Positions 18,314-28,275 of a DNA stretch of 64,000 nt are shown piece after piece. The DNA is taken from contig JAFLTB010000002.1 in the NCBI GenBank assembly GCA_022510605.1, positions 1 through 64,000 of the forward strand. The letters are read 5' to 3'. The notes under the pieces are model-generated. The model saw only the letters and a program-made list of their open reading frames with translations. It ran no database searches and had not been told where the DNA came from. How positions within the stretch are numbered: the first letter of the stretch is position 1; the number at the start of each line of letters is the position of its first letter. Position numbers and translations under genes: made by a program. The stretch comes from Lachnospiraceae bacterium (GTDB lineage: Bacteria; Bacillota; Clostridia; Lachnospirales; Lachnospiraceae).

Positions 18314-20893
18314 TTACTCTGCACCTCCCTTCATCGTTACGAAGTCTCTCTGAGGAACCACGGTTCCCTCGTAGTCATAGTTTTCATAGTTGTAATTCAC
18401 AAGAACACTCTTGCCATTCTCATATGTGGTTTTATAAACACCAGGCGCCAGTTTTTCATGTTCGACAATAAACTGATTGTAAGTGTCTCCCAGTTTTTCC
18501 TGGAATTTATTATAAAGTTCTACGGCGTCCTCTTTCCACTGGTCAAAGTTACATGCATAATATCTGGTATACTTACCATCCTGCAAGGCACTTGTTGACT
18601 CATAGATGAAGGAATAGTAAAGGCCCGCTCCCGTTTCCGCTGACTTCAGAATTACATCCTCTCTGTCCTCGGAAAGGTTAATGGCTGAACCGGAATAATC
18701 CACCAGACCATGAAGTGCCATCTGATAAAATGGAACCAGTTCATCTACTATATTAACTGAGCGGCAGTCGATGTTCAAGTCGGTAACATAGTCTGCATAT
18801 GGAATCGCATACTGGTTACCTCCGGTAATCATCACCTTGCTTCCACTCTCTTTTAAGGCTTTCAATTTCTCGGCCTGCATGTTCAATGACTTCTCACGGG
18901 ACACTCTGTCCTTCGGATTGTAATCTCCTGACAACTTGTTTCCAATATCTTCCAAGCCAATATTCTGGGTGCCATAACCACTGATTTTTTCCATGTAACT
19001 GGTGATGCTATCCATGGAATACTGTGGTTTTACCAGATAATAAGTATCTTTATTCTGGTAACCGGCAATATCTTCATTGGCCTGATAGGTAACCGGATCC
19101 TGGTTGTACAACTCGCACAGTTCACGGCTGCAGAACTTCGCCGCATCCCGGTTTGCACCAAAGCCGTCAAACATCTTGTTCTTATACACAAAGGTAAAGG
19201 TACCATTCAGGAACAAATCCAAACCATTCGTCTGTTCTGCATAAGCTGTCAAATCCTTCAAATCGGAACTGCTTCCCAGCCGTCCCACCGTCTTGACCTT
19301 TGCCGACGATGTCTGTTTTACACCCGTGTTGAACCATCCGGTATACTTGGCGCTCAGGTCGTTAATCCCCTCTTCCTTCAAGGTACGCAAAATGGTTTTT
19401 GCCTGCTCATAAGAGGTCAGGGACTGGGAACGAACCACCGGATATCCCAGAATATGTTCGGTATCATCCACCGCACCAATCATTTCCACGGCCACCGGAA
19501 CTTCCGCTTCTTCCTTTCTGGTCAATTCCGGATATTTCGCCACCATGTAATTGCGATAAAGCATTGCCAAATCGGAATAGCTGGTTTCGCCGGAAAATAC
19601 ATATCGCTGGGACAGCGTCTCATCCGGAAGACCATCCTCATACACCCGGACGGTGGTATCGGATTTGGTGGATACATCCATGTTCTCTCCATGTACCATC
19701 TGGTACGTGAAGGTAGTGTAGTTATAACCGTTGTTCTTGCCGGCAACGTCAGACTCTACGGTAGCATAGGAACTTCCTTCTTCACCGATACAGAGAAGAG
19801 AACTCTTTGTTGTCTTATTGACAACACCAAATACCGGGAAGGTAGCTCTGGTCTCATCCACAATCATATCACGGCTCATTCCATAATCCCAGCCATATAC
19901 ATTGCTCTGATAGGTCTGCTGTCCGGTTTTGCCGTTGTTAAAGTTAATCAGTCCACCGGTTCCCTCCGGTACCAGCATATAACCCTTCTCTGCCGTACTG
20001 GCTGACGCCATATACGGAAGCACCTGCAATCTTACAATTGGATAATCGGTGTTATAGCTGATTTCATTCATCGGTACTTTAACAACCAGCTGGTCATCCT
20101 CCAAAATATAGTGGAGGGATATATCGAAAATCGGTTTTCCTTCATTACGGGACACTTGGTAGTCTCCCATATCAGCAATCCGGTCTTCGTCCGTATAGCC
20201 CGCCTCAACAAAATACTTCTCACAACTTTGCAGACGGTTATCGGTAATTCCATCACTGAGGTAGTAAATCGGCTCATCCTTCAAATCCGGGAACAATGCC
20301 TCGGCCTTTTCCAGGGTCTCCGTATCCCCCTCCTCTGTGAGTTCGTCATAATTGTAATACTCATAGTAACGCTTTACAGCAGATTGGGCCGAACTGCTCA
20401 TTTTATCCAGATACTGCTGCATTCTGCTTTCCTTAATGGCAATCGGGCAGACATAGGTTTTTTCAAAATCACCTACAGAATAGCGAACAGCCACCTCTGT
20501 CTCACTGACCTTTTCAATCTGATAGTTGCCATTTATAATACAAGAGCCATAATTGTCAATATCGGTCTCTGTATTCGTAGCATTGGAGTAGGTCAGCGCC
20601 AGCGTCGCACGCAGAATGTCCTCAAACTTTCCTGTTGCATTACCGTATTTTGCAATATCGTCTGCCGACGGATTGGACGTATAGGTTTTTCCCGTATTCT
20701 TATCCGTTATCTGGACCTGGGTGCTGGAGCCACTTACTGTCAGACTCAGGGAATCATTCTCAATGGTAACATCTCCACTGTTGTCATACTCATACGTCTT
20801 CATCTCACCGGTTCCAGATTTGTTGTCGCTGCAGGCGGAAAGCACAAAGCAGCAAAGCATCGCAAGCAGGAGTAAATATAATTTGTTTTTCAT
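18314..20893 (-). CDS. DUF5696-like lipoprotein, ABC-associated
   Basis: MKNKLYLLLLAMLCCFVLSACSDN lipobox; ~860-aa extracytoplasmic protein; AAAGGAGGAAATATCAG before ATG at 20893. Confidence 0.7.
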   Translation of the reverse strand: MKNKLYLLLLAMLCCFVLSACSDNKSGTGEMKTYEYDNSGDVTIENDSLSLTVSGSSTQVQITDKNTGKTYTSNPSADDIAKYGNATGKFEDILRATLALTYSNATNTETDIDNYGSCIINGNYQIEKVSETEVAVRYSVGDFEKTYVCPIAIKESRMQQYLDKMSSSAQSAVKRYYEYYNYDELTEEGDTETLEKAEALFPDLKDEPIYYLSDGITDNRLQSCEKYFVEAGYTDEDRIADMGDYQVSRNEGKPIFDISLHYILEDDQLVVKVPMNEISYNTDYPIVRLQVLPYMASASTAEKGYMLVPEGTGGLINFNNGKTGQQTYQSNVYGWDYGMSRDMIVDETRATFPVFGVVNKTTKSSLLCIGEEGSSYATVESDVAGKNNGYNYTTFTYQMVHGENMDVSTKSDTTVRVYEDGLPDETLSQRYVFSGETSYSDLAMLYRNYMVAKYPELTRKEEAEVPVAVEMIGAVDDTEHILGYPVVRSQSLTSYEQAKTILRTLKEEGINDLSAKYTGWFNTGVKQTSSAKVKTVGRLGSSSDLKDLTAYAEQTNGLDLFLNGTFTFVYKNKMFDGFGANRDAAKFCSRELCELYNQDPVTYQANEDIAGYQNKDTYYLVKPQYSMDSITSYMEKISGYGTQNIGLEDIGNKLSGDYNPKDRVSREKSLNMQAEKLKALKESGSKVMITGGNQYAIPYADYVTDLNIDCRSVNIVDELVPFYQMALHGLVDYSGSAINLSEDREDVILKSAETGAGLYYSFIYESTSALQDGKYTRYYACNFDQWKEDAVELYNKFQEKLGDTYNQFIVEHEKLAPGVYKTTYENGKSVLVNYNYENYDYEGTVVPQRDFVTMKGGAE

Positions 20894-20913
20894 TCTGATA
20901 TTTCCTCCTTTCA

Positions 20914-21579
20914 TCAATAGAATCGGAAAACGGTCTCTTTATATATAGAATAGAAATAGGAGACACCGTCACTGATTAAACTGAAGAAGAGTACCAAAAG
21001 GAATATGATAATCAGCATGCCGACCGCCGTAAAGACAAGTGACAGAAACGCTTTTCCCAAGAGGAAATCGTGAATCATCATTACGGAAGCTACAATCAGC
21101 AGTCCACACCATATCATGGAGAAATATCCAAAGTAGGTGTAAAACGCACCCTCCTCCTCTGTTACAAAGTTACTTAAAATAATCAACGGAATCTGAATTA
21201 TTACATAAGGCGTCATGGCATATGCCGTAGCCATCCAGATATCCCTTAAGGTACCTTTTCCATCAAACAAAGTTGTCAGGCACCAGTTCGCCACACAATA
21301 TACGATGAAAGGAACCAGGAAAGTAGCTATTTCCATCAACAGGTTTACATCGTCCCAATTGACCGGGGCAAAGATAAAACTGGTAAAGCCAAGTTTTATC
21401 AGATTGGTCAAGAGAACCAGAACGATAATCGTGTTGGCCGCTGCCAGAGAACCACGTTTTTCATGGGTTAAATCCCAAAACCCATCAAAGGGGCGGACAC
21501 AGCAGTGGGTAGCATAGCGCAGAGTTTTGCGGTAACTCAGCCAGGTTTCCTTGTTCGTCAGTTTCTCTTTTATTTTCAT
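20914..21579 (-). CDS. YIP1-like multi-spanning membrane protein
   Basis: RPFDGFWDLTHEKRGSLAAAN N-terminus followed by about five TM segments. Confidence 0.75.
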   Translation of the reverse strand: MKIKEKLTNKETWLSYRKTLRYATHCCVRPFDGFWDLTHEKRGSLAAANTIIVLVLLTNLIKLGFTSFIFAPVNWDDVNLLMEIATFLVPFIVYCVANWCLTTLFDGKGTLRDIWMATAYAMTPYVIIQIPLIILSNFVTEEEGAFYTYFGYFSMIWCGLLIVASVMMIHDFLLGKAFLSLVFTAVGMLIIIFLLVLFFSLISDGVSYFYSIYKETVFRFY

Positions 21580-23060
21580 CCCTTTTCAACCTCCTTTCTG
21601 GCTTTCTTCACAAAGCCAATGCCGAGGCAAAGAAGAACAATTATTACCAGAAGCGCAATAATAATGCCAATGTTATCCTCAAACCACTCCTTGCGGTAGA
21701 GCTGGTATGCTTTGGAGTAATTTGTGGTATCCAGTTTCAATTCAAAATAATCCATCGCCTCTTTGTAGTGGTTCTGACGGAGAAGCGCACGGCCAATACC
21801 AATGTATGCCTGGTCGTAATTACCATTTAATTTCAGCACTCTCTCCCATGTCTCTGCGGAACCGTCATAATCACCCTGTTTGTAAAGAGACAGTCCCTCG
21901 TTAATCAATTTGCCATATTCCGTCAGAGTAAACTGGGTAATCGTGCCAAGGTTCTGATCCATCACTAACAGGGAATCTCCCAAATCTTCAATGGCTGACG
22001 GATTCATAAAATACCCTGCTTTGTAACCATGGCCGCCAAAAGCATACAGCATGTTCCCCTGGAAGTCATAGGCAAAAACACGGCCCTTTGTCTTATCCAG
22101 TGCATAGTAGACATCGTTGTCAAGACAGGTGATGTCACAGAATTTAGAAGGCCCTTTCATTTCACCACCATCGGTGTAACGAAGGTCACCATATGGGTCC
22201 TCATAACCGTTACGCACCAGAATATCTGTACCCTTTACATTCAGTTTACGAATCGGCTGTGCTGACTCCACCGCTCCATCAAATACACTGATGGTAGCAT
22301 AAATAAATCCCTCGGAGTCCAGACAGAGATTAGAATACTCCGTCGGAACAAACTGAACCATCTGCTCTCTCTGTTCCTTGGTAGCAACCAGTTTCCACAG
22401 GTAGGTAAGGAAATCATAGGTTACCTCACTGGCTCCTACATAACCGGTAAAAGTACCCTGAGAGTCAAACTCCATAAATCCTTTGTTTATGTTTTTTACC
22501 TGGGCAAAAATACGATTGGATTTATCTACTACCAGTTTTTCCGGAAGAAAGGATTCCTGGTCGTAGGTCTGGTCATCCGGCCGGCCAATGGTTTTTATCG
22601 CTTTCCTATCGCTGTCCAGATGAACAATCTTGTCGTTGCCGGTATCGGCAATATAAACTTCCCCATCCTCTGTTACATAACAGTCCTCCGGGTTCTTTAA
22701 TTGTACTTTATTGCCCTGCAGGTCTGTATATTCGGAAATTTCATCTACATATTGAAAGGTATCGTCTCTATATGTAAAATGAACAATCCGACTATTACCC
22801 GTATCCACCACATAGGTTTCCGTACCCACTACATAAAGTCCCTGAGGGTCTTTGAAGTTGCCGCATGGATAATCGGAGCCTGTAATGGTACGTGTTACAG
22901 AATACGCATCCGGTGACTCTCTGTCATAGCCCCAGCAGTCATAGGTATAGGTATAATGATTGCCATCGGTGGTGTTGGCCAGAGACTCCACGCTGCCTGC
23001 AAGGAGGGATACAACGAGTAACAACGCCAATACAGAAGTAAATCGATTGAATAATCTCAT
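21576..23060 (-). CDS. Membrane-anchored NHL-repeat beta-propeller/TPR protein
   Basis: Signal peptide; repeated PQGLYVVGTETYVVDTGNSRIV and PEDCYVTEDGEVYIADTGNDKIV; TPR-like segment; C-terminal TM. Start MRLFNRFTS (AGGAGG) instead of 23135. Confidence 0.8.
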   Translation of the reverse strand: MRLFNRFTSVLALLLVVSLLAGSVESLANTTDGNHYTYTYDCWGYDRESPDAYSVTRTITGSDYPCGNFKDPQGLYVVGTETYVVDTGNSRIVHFTYRDDTFQYVDEISEYTDLQGNKVQLKNPEDCYVTEDGEVYIADTGNDKIVHLDSDRKAIKTIGRPDDQTYDQESFLPEKLVVDKSNRIFAQVKNINKGFMEFDSQGTFTGYVGASEVTYDFLTYLWKLVATKEQREQMVQFVPTEYSNLCLDSEGFIYATISVFDGAVESAQPIRKLNVKGTDILVRNGYEDPYGDLRYTDGGEMKGPSKFCDITCLDNDVYYALDKTKGRVFAYDFQGNMLYAFGGHGYKAGYFMNPSAIEDLGDSLLVMDQNLGTITQFTLTEYGKLINEGLSLYKQGDYDGSAETWERVLKLNGNYDQAYIGIGRALLRQNHYKEAMDYFELKLDTTNYSKAYQLYRKEWFEDNIGIIIALLVIIVLLCLGIGFVKKARKEVEKG

Positions 23061-23076
23061 TTTTTTTCCTCCTTTA

Positions 23077-23940
23077 CTATTCTTTAATACCAGAACTTGC
23101 CATGGTTTCCAAAATATTACTCTCAGCCAGGACAAATATGATAATCGGCACCATCATAACAATCATTGTCGCCGCTGAACCGACGCCGGCACGGGATACA
23201 CCACCCTGCATAATCTGCTGGAGTGCATACGGAAGCATCTTATATTCTTCCGAATAGATGTATACCTGTCCTTTCTGATTCCACAGGTTCTGCACCGAGA
23301 AAATAGTTACTGTCAGCCAGGCCGGTTTTACGTTTGGCATTACAATCTGAATAAACGTTCTTCCTTCTTTTGCACCGTCAATCTTAGCTGCTTCAATCAG
23401 CGCATCCGGTATCTGCTCCATAAACTGCTTCATCAGGAACAATCCCATCGGCAATGCCAGGCCCGGCGCAATCAACGCCAGATATGTATCCACCCAGCCT
23501 AACCCGGTCAATACCAGATATGTCGGTATCATCAATACGTATGCGTTAAACATGATGGCTGCCTGAATAATTTTGAATATGGTACGGCTTCCCGGGAAGT
23601 CATACTTCGCCAGCACATAAGCGGCCATGGAACCGATAATCAGGTGTCCCACCGTACCAACCAGCGTAACTAACACCGTGTTGAACACATAACGGGTAAA
23701 CGGTACATAGGAACTCGACATTACTACCAGCAAATCCTGGAAGTTGTTAAACGTCGGGTTGTTTACAAAGAATCTTGGGGGATAGAGATAAATCTCATCC
23801 AATGGTTTAAATGCACTGCTAATCGAATATACAAGCGGCAAAACAAAGAATGCACCAAACAGGATAAGCAGGATGTAGATAAAGATATCGCCACCAAGAG
23901 AACGATTTGGTTTTCTCTTTTTTATTTTTATAAATTTCAT
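23077..23940 (-). CDS. Carbohydrate ABC transporter permease (MalG type)
   Basis: EAAKIDGAKEGRTFIQIVMPNVKPAW EAA loop; multi-TM. Confidence 0.93.
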   Translation of the reverse strand: MKFIKIKKRKPNRSLGGDIFIYILLILFGAFFVLPLVYSISSAFKPLDEIYLYPPRFFVNNPTFNNFQDLLVVMSSSYVPFTRYVFNTVLVTLVGTVGHLIIGSMAAYVLAKYDFPGSRTIFKIIQAAIMFNAYVLMIPTYLVLTGLGWVDTYLALIAPGLALPMGLFLMKQFMEQIPDALIEAAKIDGAKEGRTFIQIVMPNVKPAWLTVTIFSVQNLWNQKGQVYIYSEEYKMLPYALQQIMQGGVSRAGVGSAATMIVMMVPIIIFVLAESNILETMASSGIKE

Positions 23941-23956
23941 CGTGCCATACCTCCTA

Positions 23957-24892
23957 TCAAGTTCCTACTTTGTTCAGCGCTGCCTGTATTGCCTTGTTAA
24001 GCAGGAGCATCACCACAAACAATACGGTTGCAATAGCTGAGGCATAACCCATCTCAAATCGGGTGGTACCGTAGTCAATCAGATGGGTAACTACCGTCCG
24101 GGCCGCATAGTCCGTACTTGGGAAACCACACAGCGCCATGGTAACGTCGGCTACACCAAAGGACTGGGTAATTGCCATAACAGCACCAAACAGAAGCATC
24201 GGCTTCATGCCTGGCAGGGTAATGTACCATAACTCCTGCCAGCGGTTTCTGACACCGTCCACGTAACCGGCCTCAAACTGCGAAGCATCGATACTGGTAA
24301 GACCGGCAACGAAGGACAAGAATCCTTGACCGAGACTCATCCAGAGGACGATAATCATCACCACATTCATCATATAGTTGGTATCGGTGAGCCACAGAAT
24401 CGGCTCACTGATAATACCAAATTTAATTAAGAACGAGTTTACATAGCCGTAAGCGTCTCCACTAAACAGAATCGACCATACCAGGTATGCCTGGCCGGCA
24501 ATGGTCGGCGCATAGAACACCAATACGGCAAAGGCACGTATATACCGTGGCAGTTCGTTGATGAACCAGGCGAACAAAAAGGCCATGATATATCCCAGCG
24601 GTCCGGTGATGGCCGCCAGCAGGAAGGTGTTCTTTACGGCAATCAGGAAAATATCATCTGCCAACAGCAGATTGATGTAATTTTCCAGTCCCACAAATCT
24701 TGCCGGCTCTAATACATTAAAATAGGTAAAACTGTAAAATACCGACATACATACGGGTAAAATGTAGAATGCAGTAAATACAATCATATAGGGAAGCAGA
24801 AACAGGTAGCAGGTCTTAGACATTTTTGCCTTTTTCCATGCAATTTTGGCATTCCGCTTCTTAATCTGCACATATTTTCCCAGAAATCCCAT
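23957..24892 (-). CDS. Carbohydrate ABC transporter permease (MalF type)
   Basis: EAGYVDGVRNRWQELWYITLPGMKPM EAA loop; multi-TM. Confidence 0.93.
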   Translation of the reverse strand: MGFLGKYVQIKKRNAKIAWKKAKMSKTCYLFLLPYMIVFTAFYILPVCMSVFYSFTYFNVLEPARFVGLENYINLLLADDIFLIAVKNTFLLAAITGPLGYIMAFLFAWFINELPRYIRAFAVLVFYAPTIAGQAYLVWSILFSGDAYGYVNSFLIKFGIISEPILWLTDTNYMMNVVMIIVLWMSLGQGFLSFVAGLTSIDASQFEAGYVDGVRNRWQELWYITLPGMKPMLLFGAVMAITQSFGVADVTMALCGFPSTDYAARTVVTHLIDYGTTRFEMGYASAIATVLFVVMLLLNKAIQAALNKVGT

Positions 24893-24908
24893 CTTTCCTC
24901 TCCTCTCT

Positions 24909-27900
24909 TTATTCTATTTCTCCGGTTGTCTCTGCTACTCCCTCATCCTTATCCTCATCTTTATTCTCTGGCAGAGTTGGAAGTCCAAACTCCTTCCGTT
25001 TATTGGTCAATTCCTCATCAATGGTCCGCTTGTAGTCCAGAATCGTCTCACGCGGGTCCTCGTTGTTGTTCATGACCTTACGGATGGCGTTGGTAATGTG
25101 GCGGGAAGTATAATAACCGCCGGCAACCTCCGGTATACCAAAGGCTTCTTCCCACTGCTCTTTCAAGGCGGCAGCCTCTTTGCTGCTCCAGGACAGGGTA
25201 TCAAAGGTAACACGGTTTGCTGTTGCATAACGGGCAGAAGCACCCATAACTGCCTCTAATTCACTGGCGAATTTGGCCTGTACTTCGGAACTTGCCCACC
25301 ATTTCAGGAATTCCCAGCTCTTATCCTTCTTGTTACGCTGTTCAGCGCCTCGAAGCATCATCGCACAGGTACCCCAGGACTGGGTTGCCCGGTTAATCGT
25401 TCCATCTTCCTTTTCCACTCCAGGAAGCAGTCCAAAATCCCAGAGACCTTTAATCTCTGGCGCAAATACCGCCAGCGTATTAAAGTTGTTGTAGTCTGCC
25501 ACACCAATTGGCATCTCGCCGCTTCGGAAACGATTTACGAAATCGTACTGTTTTTCCAGTTTGTAGTTGGTAAAGAGCTTGGTGTAAAACTCAAATGCCG
25601 CAATTCCTTCCGGCTCACCAATCAGAGTCTCCATACCCTCGTCATCGTACAGTCTTCCACCGCGCTGATACAACTGTGCATAATAGTTTGCCAGGTCAGG
25701 GTTGGTGGTATTACCAATTTTACGCTCCACGGAAGGAACGGCAAAAGTCATACTGTTTTTCTGAAGAATCGGGAGAACCTCTAATACATCATCCCAGGTA
25801 TTTACATCTTTTGTCGCATCGATACCGAGGTCCTCCATAATATCGGTACGATAGAACAATACATTGTAGTTCTGAGTCTCTGGCAGTGCATACAGACCGC
25901 CATTGAATTTGTAAGCTTCATACGAGCTCTCATAGTATTCGGAGAGTACATCGTCTAATTCCGTACCAAACTCTCTCAAATCCACAACGGCGTTACGCAG
26001 TGCATAGTTTACCGGCTCCGTCTGTGCAATACAGATTCCCACATCCGGCCCGTTTCCGGACATGACCGCCGGAAGCATAACGTTCAGACTGTTGGAAGCT
26101 ACGGTGTTGGCCGCATCAATCAGTTTTACGTTTACATTGATGCCGCTTTCCGGTGTAAACATCTGGTCTACCATGTTTTTCAAAATAGTACTCTGGTCAC
26201 GTCCTGCGGTAATCCACACATCAATCACATTCGGATCATCGGAATCGTACACATTACCCAGCGCAGAGGAATCACTCAGGAAGGAATTGACAAAGAGCTT
26301 GCACTCATGTACAACCCGGTCAAAACTCGTCTCGTTTACTTCCGGAAGGTCCTCTTTGGTGTCTGCCAGTACAAGATAGTCAATATCCAGAGAGGTTGCA
26401 CTCAGGTTCTGGATGGAAGTACCCAGAGAGGAAATATTTTCCTTGAAGTTTTTAAGGGTGTTCGGAATCTTATCCGGATCATCCACAAAGGTTTCCATCT
26501 GTGCTGCCAGTGTCTGGGCTACGGAAATCTCGCCGCCTTTTTCACCGGTATAGGCAACCACTTCATCTACAAGTTTATACAGTCTCTTGGACTCTATGTC
26601 CATGGCCTCAATCACTTCCGGATATACCTTGTCAATCTGGTAATCACGGAATTCATCCGGCTCTGTACCGGTAAGAACCAGAATGGTACGGTACATTTTA
26701 TTCATATTAAATACACTGTCGGATAACTGCGACAGATATTGTCCCAAATCTCCCAGGGTAACCTTCATACGAATCGTATGACTTCCTGCTGTAAGATGGA
26801 ACTTGTAGGCCTCGCCTTCCTCATTCTGCAGGCAGTTCAAATCCCATGTATTGCTGTATCTGAACAATATCTGTGAAACTTCCTGGAACGGAATCTCGCC
26901 GTCAATATACAGAGAGCGGTTCGCAATATAACCACGGTTATAGCCCTGGCGGCCCTTAATGCCGATTACGTAGTCACCCTCTGTCGGAACTTCCATATCC
27001 CACTCAATCCAGTCATTGGTTACCTTCCAGTTGGTACCGCCGGTCATATCCAGCACCTGCTTATCGGTATTATTCTGGGTTATCTCACCATTTTCCTGCA
27101 TATATTCCGTATCACTGGAAGTTCTGTCATAGGAAGCGTACAGGGACGGGGAAGAACGTCTCTTCGCAGTCTCTCCCTGAATCTTCTGCACATAACCACC
27201 CTCTACGTTGTTGGCTTTGCCTTCATTGGCCTGCCGGTACTCCTCATAAGTCGGAGTGGCTTCCTTATTTCCAATGACAAGTTTACGAATTACCAGTTTT
27301 TCATTTCCACCAGTAAGGCAGAGAGTATTCTTTCCTTTTTCAAACCAGAACTGATATGGCTCTACCTCATATCCTGTGGCATCTTCGAAATACATAGGCA
27401 TCCATGTGCGGTTCGGATCTTCAATCTGGGTAGCACGAATCTCATTGCCCTGATTGTCATGCTTTGGCTCTCCCTCATCGGTGTATACACGACTGAAAGA
27501 AATGGCATCCGCACCACTGAAAGGAACCTTGCCATTGATTTCAACCTTGGATTCTATCGTAATTCCCCGGTCGTCCTCATCTGTCGTCGGATAATATTCC
27601 GCATAGATATTGTAGTAGCCGGCTTCCCTGATATCCACATCAAACTGTGCATATCCCCCTTCTGTAATCTGCAGGGCATCCGTCTTATCTTCTGACGGCC
27701 CCACATCACTTCTTTTGGAAGCACCACTGCTTTTTGTGTAACTAAGGACGTCTACATCATAGGTGTTTTCTTTCCCTGCCGGGGTAACATCCTCATGGGA
27801 TTCTATGTACTTCGCATAGGTGTCACTGCGGCCATAGTCGTCCTGTGAGACCCCGAGATCCACGCCCTCATACTTGTCGGAGTTGTCGCTTGTCGAGGCA

Positions 27901-27992
27901 TTCTTGAGTTGAAAAAACAGCACAATGACTGCCAGTACCACAACTACTATAATAAATGTCCGCAAGCCTTTTTTCTTAATCAACTTAGACAT
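24909..27992 (-). CDS. Giant membrane-anchored extracellular solute-binding protein with N-terminal carbohydrate-binding-like domains
   Basis: Start MSKLIKKKGLRTFIIVVVVLAVIVLFF (AAAGGAGATTG upstream); GYAQFDVDIREAGYYNIYAEYYP and WIEWDMEVPTEGDYVIGIKGRQGYNRG CBM6/35-like segments; C-terminal family 1 SBP. Confidence 0.85.
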   Translation of the reverse strand: MSKLIKKKGLRTFIIVVVVLAVIVLFFQLKNASTSDNSDKYEGVDLGVSQDDYGRSDTYAKYIESHEDVTPAGKENTYDVDVLSYTKSSGASKRSDVGPSEDKTDALQITEGGYAQFDVDIREAGYYNIYAEYYPTTDEDDRGITIESKVEINGKVPFSGADAISFSRVYTDEGEPKHDNQGNEIRATQIEDPNRTWMPMYFEDATGYEVEPYQFWFEKGKNTLCLTGGNEKLVIRKLVIGNKEATPTYEEYRQANEGKANNVEGGYVQKIQGETAKRRSSPSLYASYDRTSSDTEYMQENGEITQNNTDKQVLDMTGGTNWKVTNDWIEWDMEVPTEGDYVIGIKGRQGYNRGYIANRSLYIDGEIPFQEVSQILFRYSNTWDLNCLQNEEGEAYKFHLTAGSHTIRMKVTLGDLGQYLSQLSDSVFNMNKMYRTILVLTGTEPDEFRDYQIDKVYPEVIEAMDIESKRLYKLVDEVVAYTGEKGGEISVAQTLAAQMETFVDDPDKIPNTLKNFKENISSLGTSIQNLSATSLDIDYLVLADTKEDLPEVNETSFDRVVHECKLFVNSFLSDSSALGNVYDSDDPNVIDVWITAGRDQSTILKNMVDQMFTPESGINVNVKLIDAANTVASNSLNVMLPAVMSGNGPDVGICIAQTEPVNYALRNAVVDLREFGTELDDVLSEYYESSYEAYKFNGGLYALPETQNYNVLFYRTDIMEDLGIDATKDVNTWDDVLEVLPILQKNSMTFAVPSVERKIGNTTNPDLANYYAQLYQRGGRLYDDEGMETLIGEPEGIAAFEFYTKLFTNYKLEKQYDFVNRFRSGEMPIGVADYNNFNTLAVFAPEIKGLWDFGLLPGVEKEDGTINRATQSWGTCAMMLRGAEQRNKKDKSWEFLKWWASSEVQAKFASELEAVMGASARYATANRVTFDTLSWSSKEAAALKEQWEEAFGIPEVAGGYYTSRHITNAIRKVMNNNEDPRETILDYKRTIDEELTNKRKEFGLPTLPENKDEDKDEGVAETTGEIE

Positions 27993-28108
27993 AGCTGTCA
28001 CAATCTCCTTTCGTCCTTTTTCTTTTTTATGCAGTTCGCCAAAAAGAAACTCCCCTGACGGCCCGCACATTTGACTTTTTTGTATAATTTGCATACAGTT
28101 TACCATAA

Positions 28109-28137
28109 ATTATAGCACTGTTTTTGTAACATGTCTA
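28109..28137 (-). promoter_or_regulatory. Sigma-A-type promoter for the large ABC/xylan operon
   Basis: Minus strand TAGACA-17-TATAAT. Confidence 0.55.
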
Positions 28138-28275
28138 TAGTTTTTCCCACAATTTTTATGAAAAACGACGAAAAACTCCCCTGGTTTTTTGCCAGGTATC
28201 TTTCCTATTTACTTTTTCCCTTCAATATATTAAAATTGTTTATATGAAAAAGTACAAAAATCTGGATAAGGAGAT

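Noticed and set aside
20111-20875. 254-aa plus-strand ORF
   Set aside because: Antisense to the DUF5696-like lipoprotein gene with no independent RBS/promoter support
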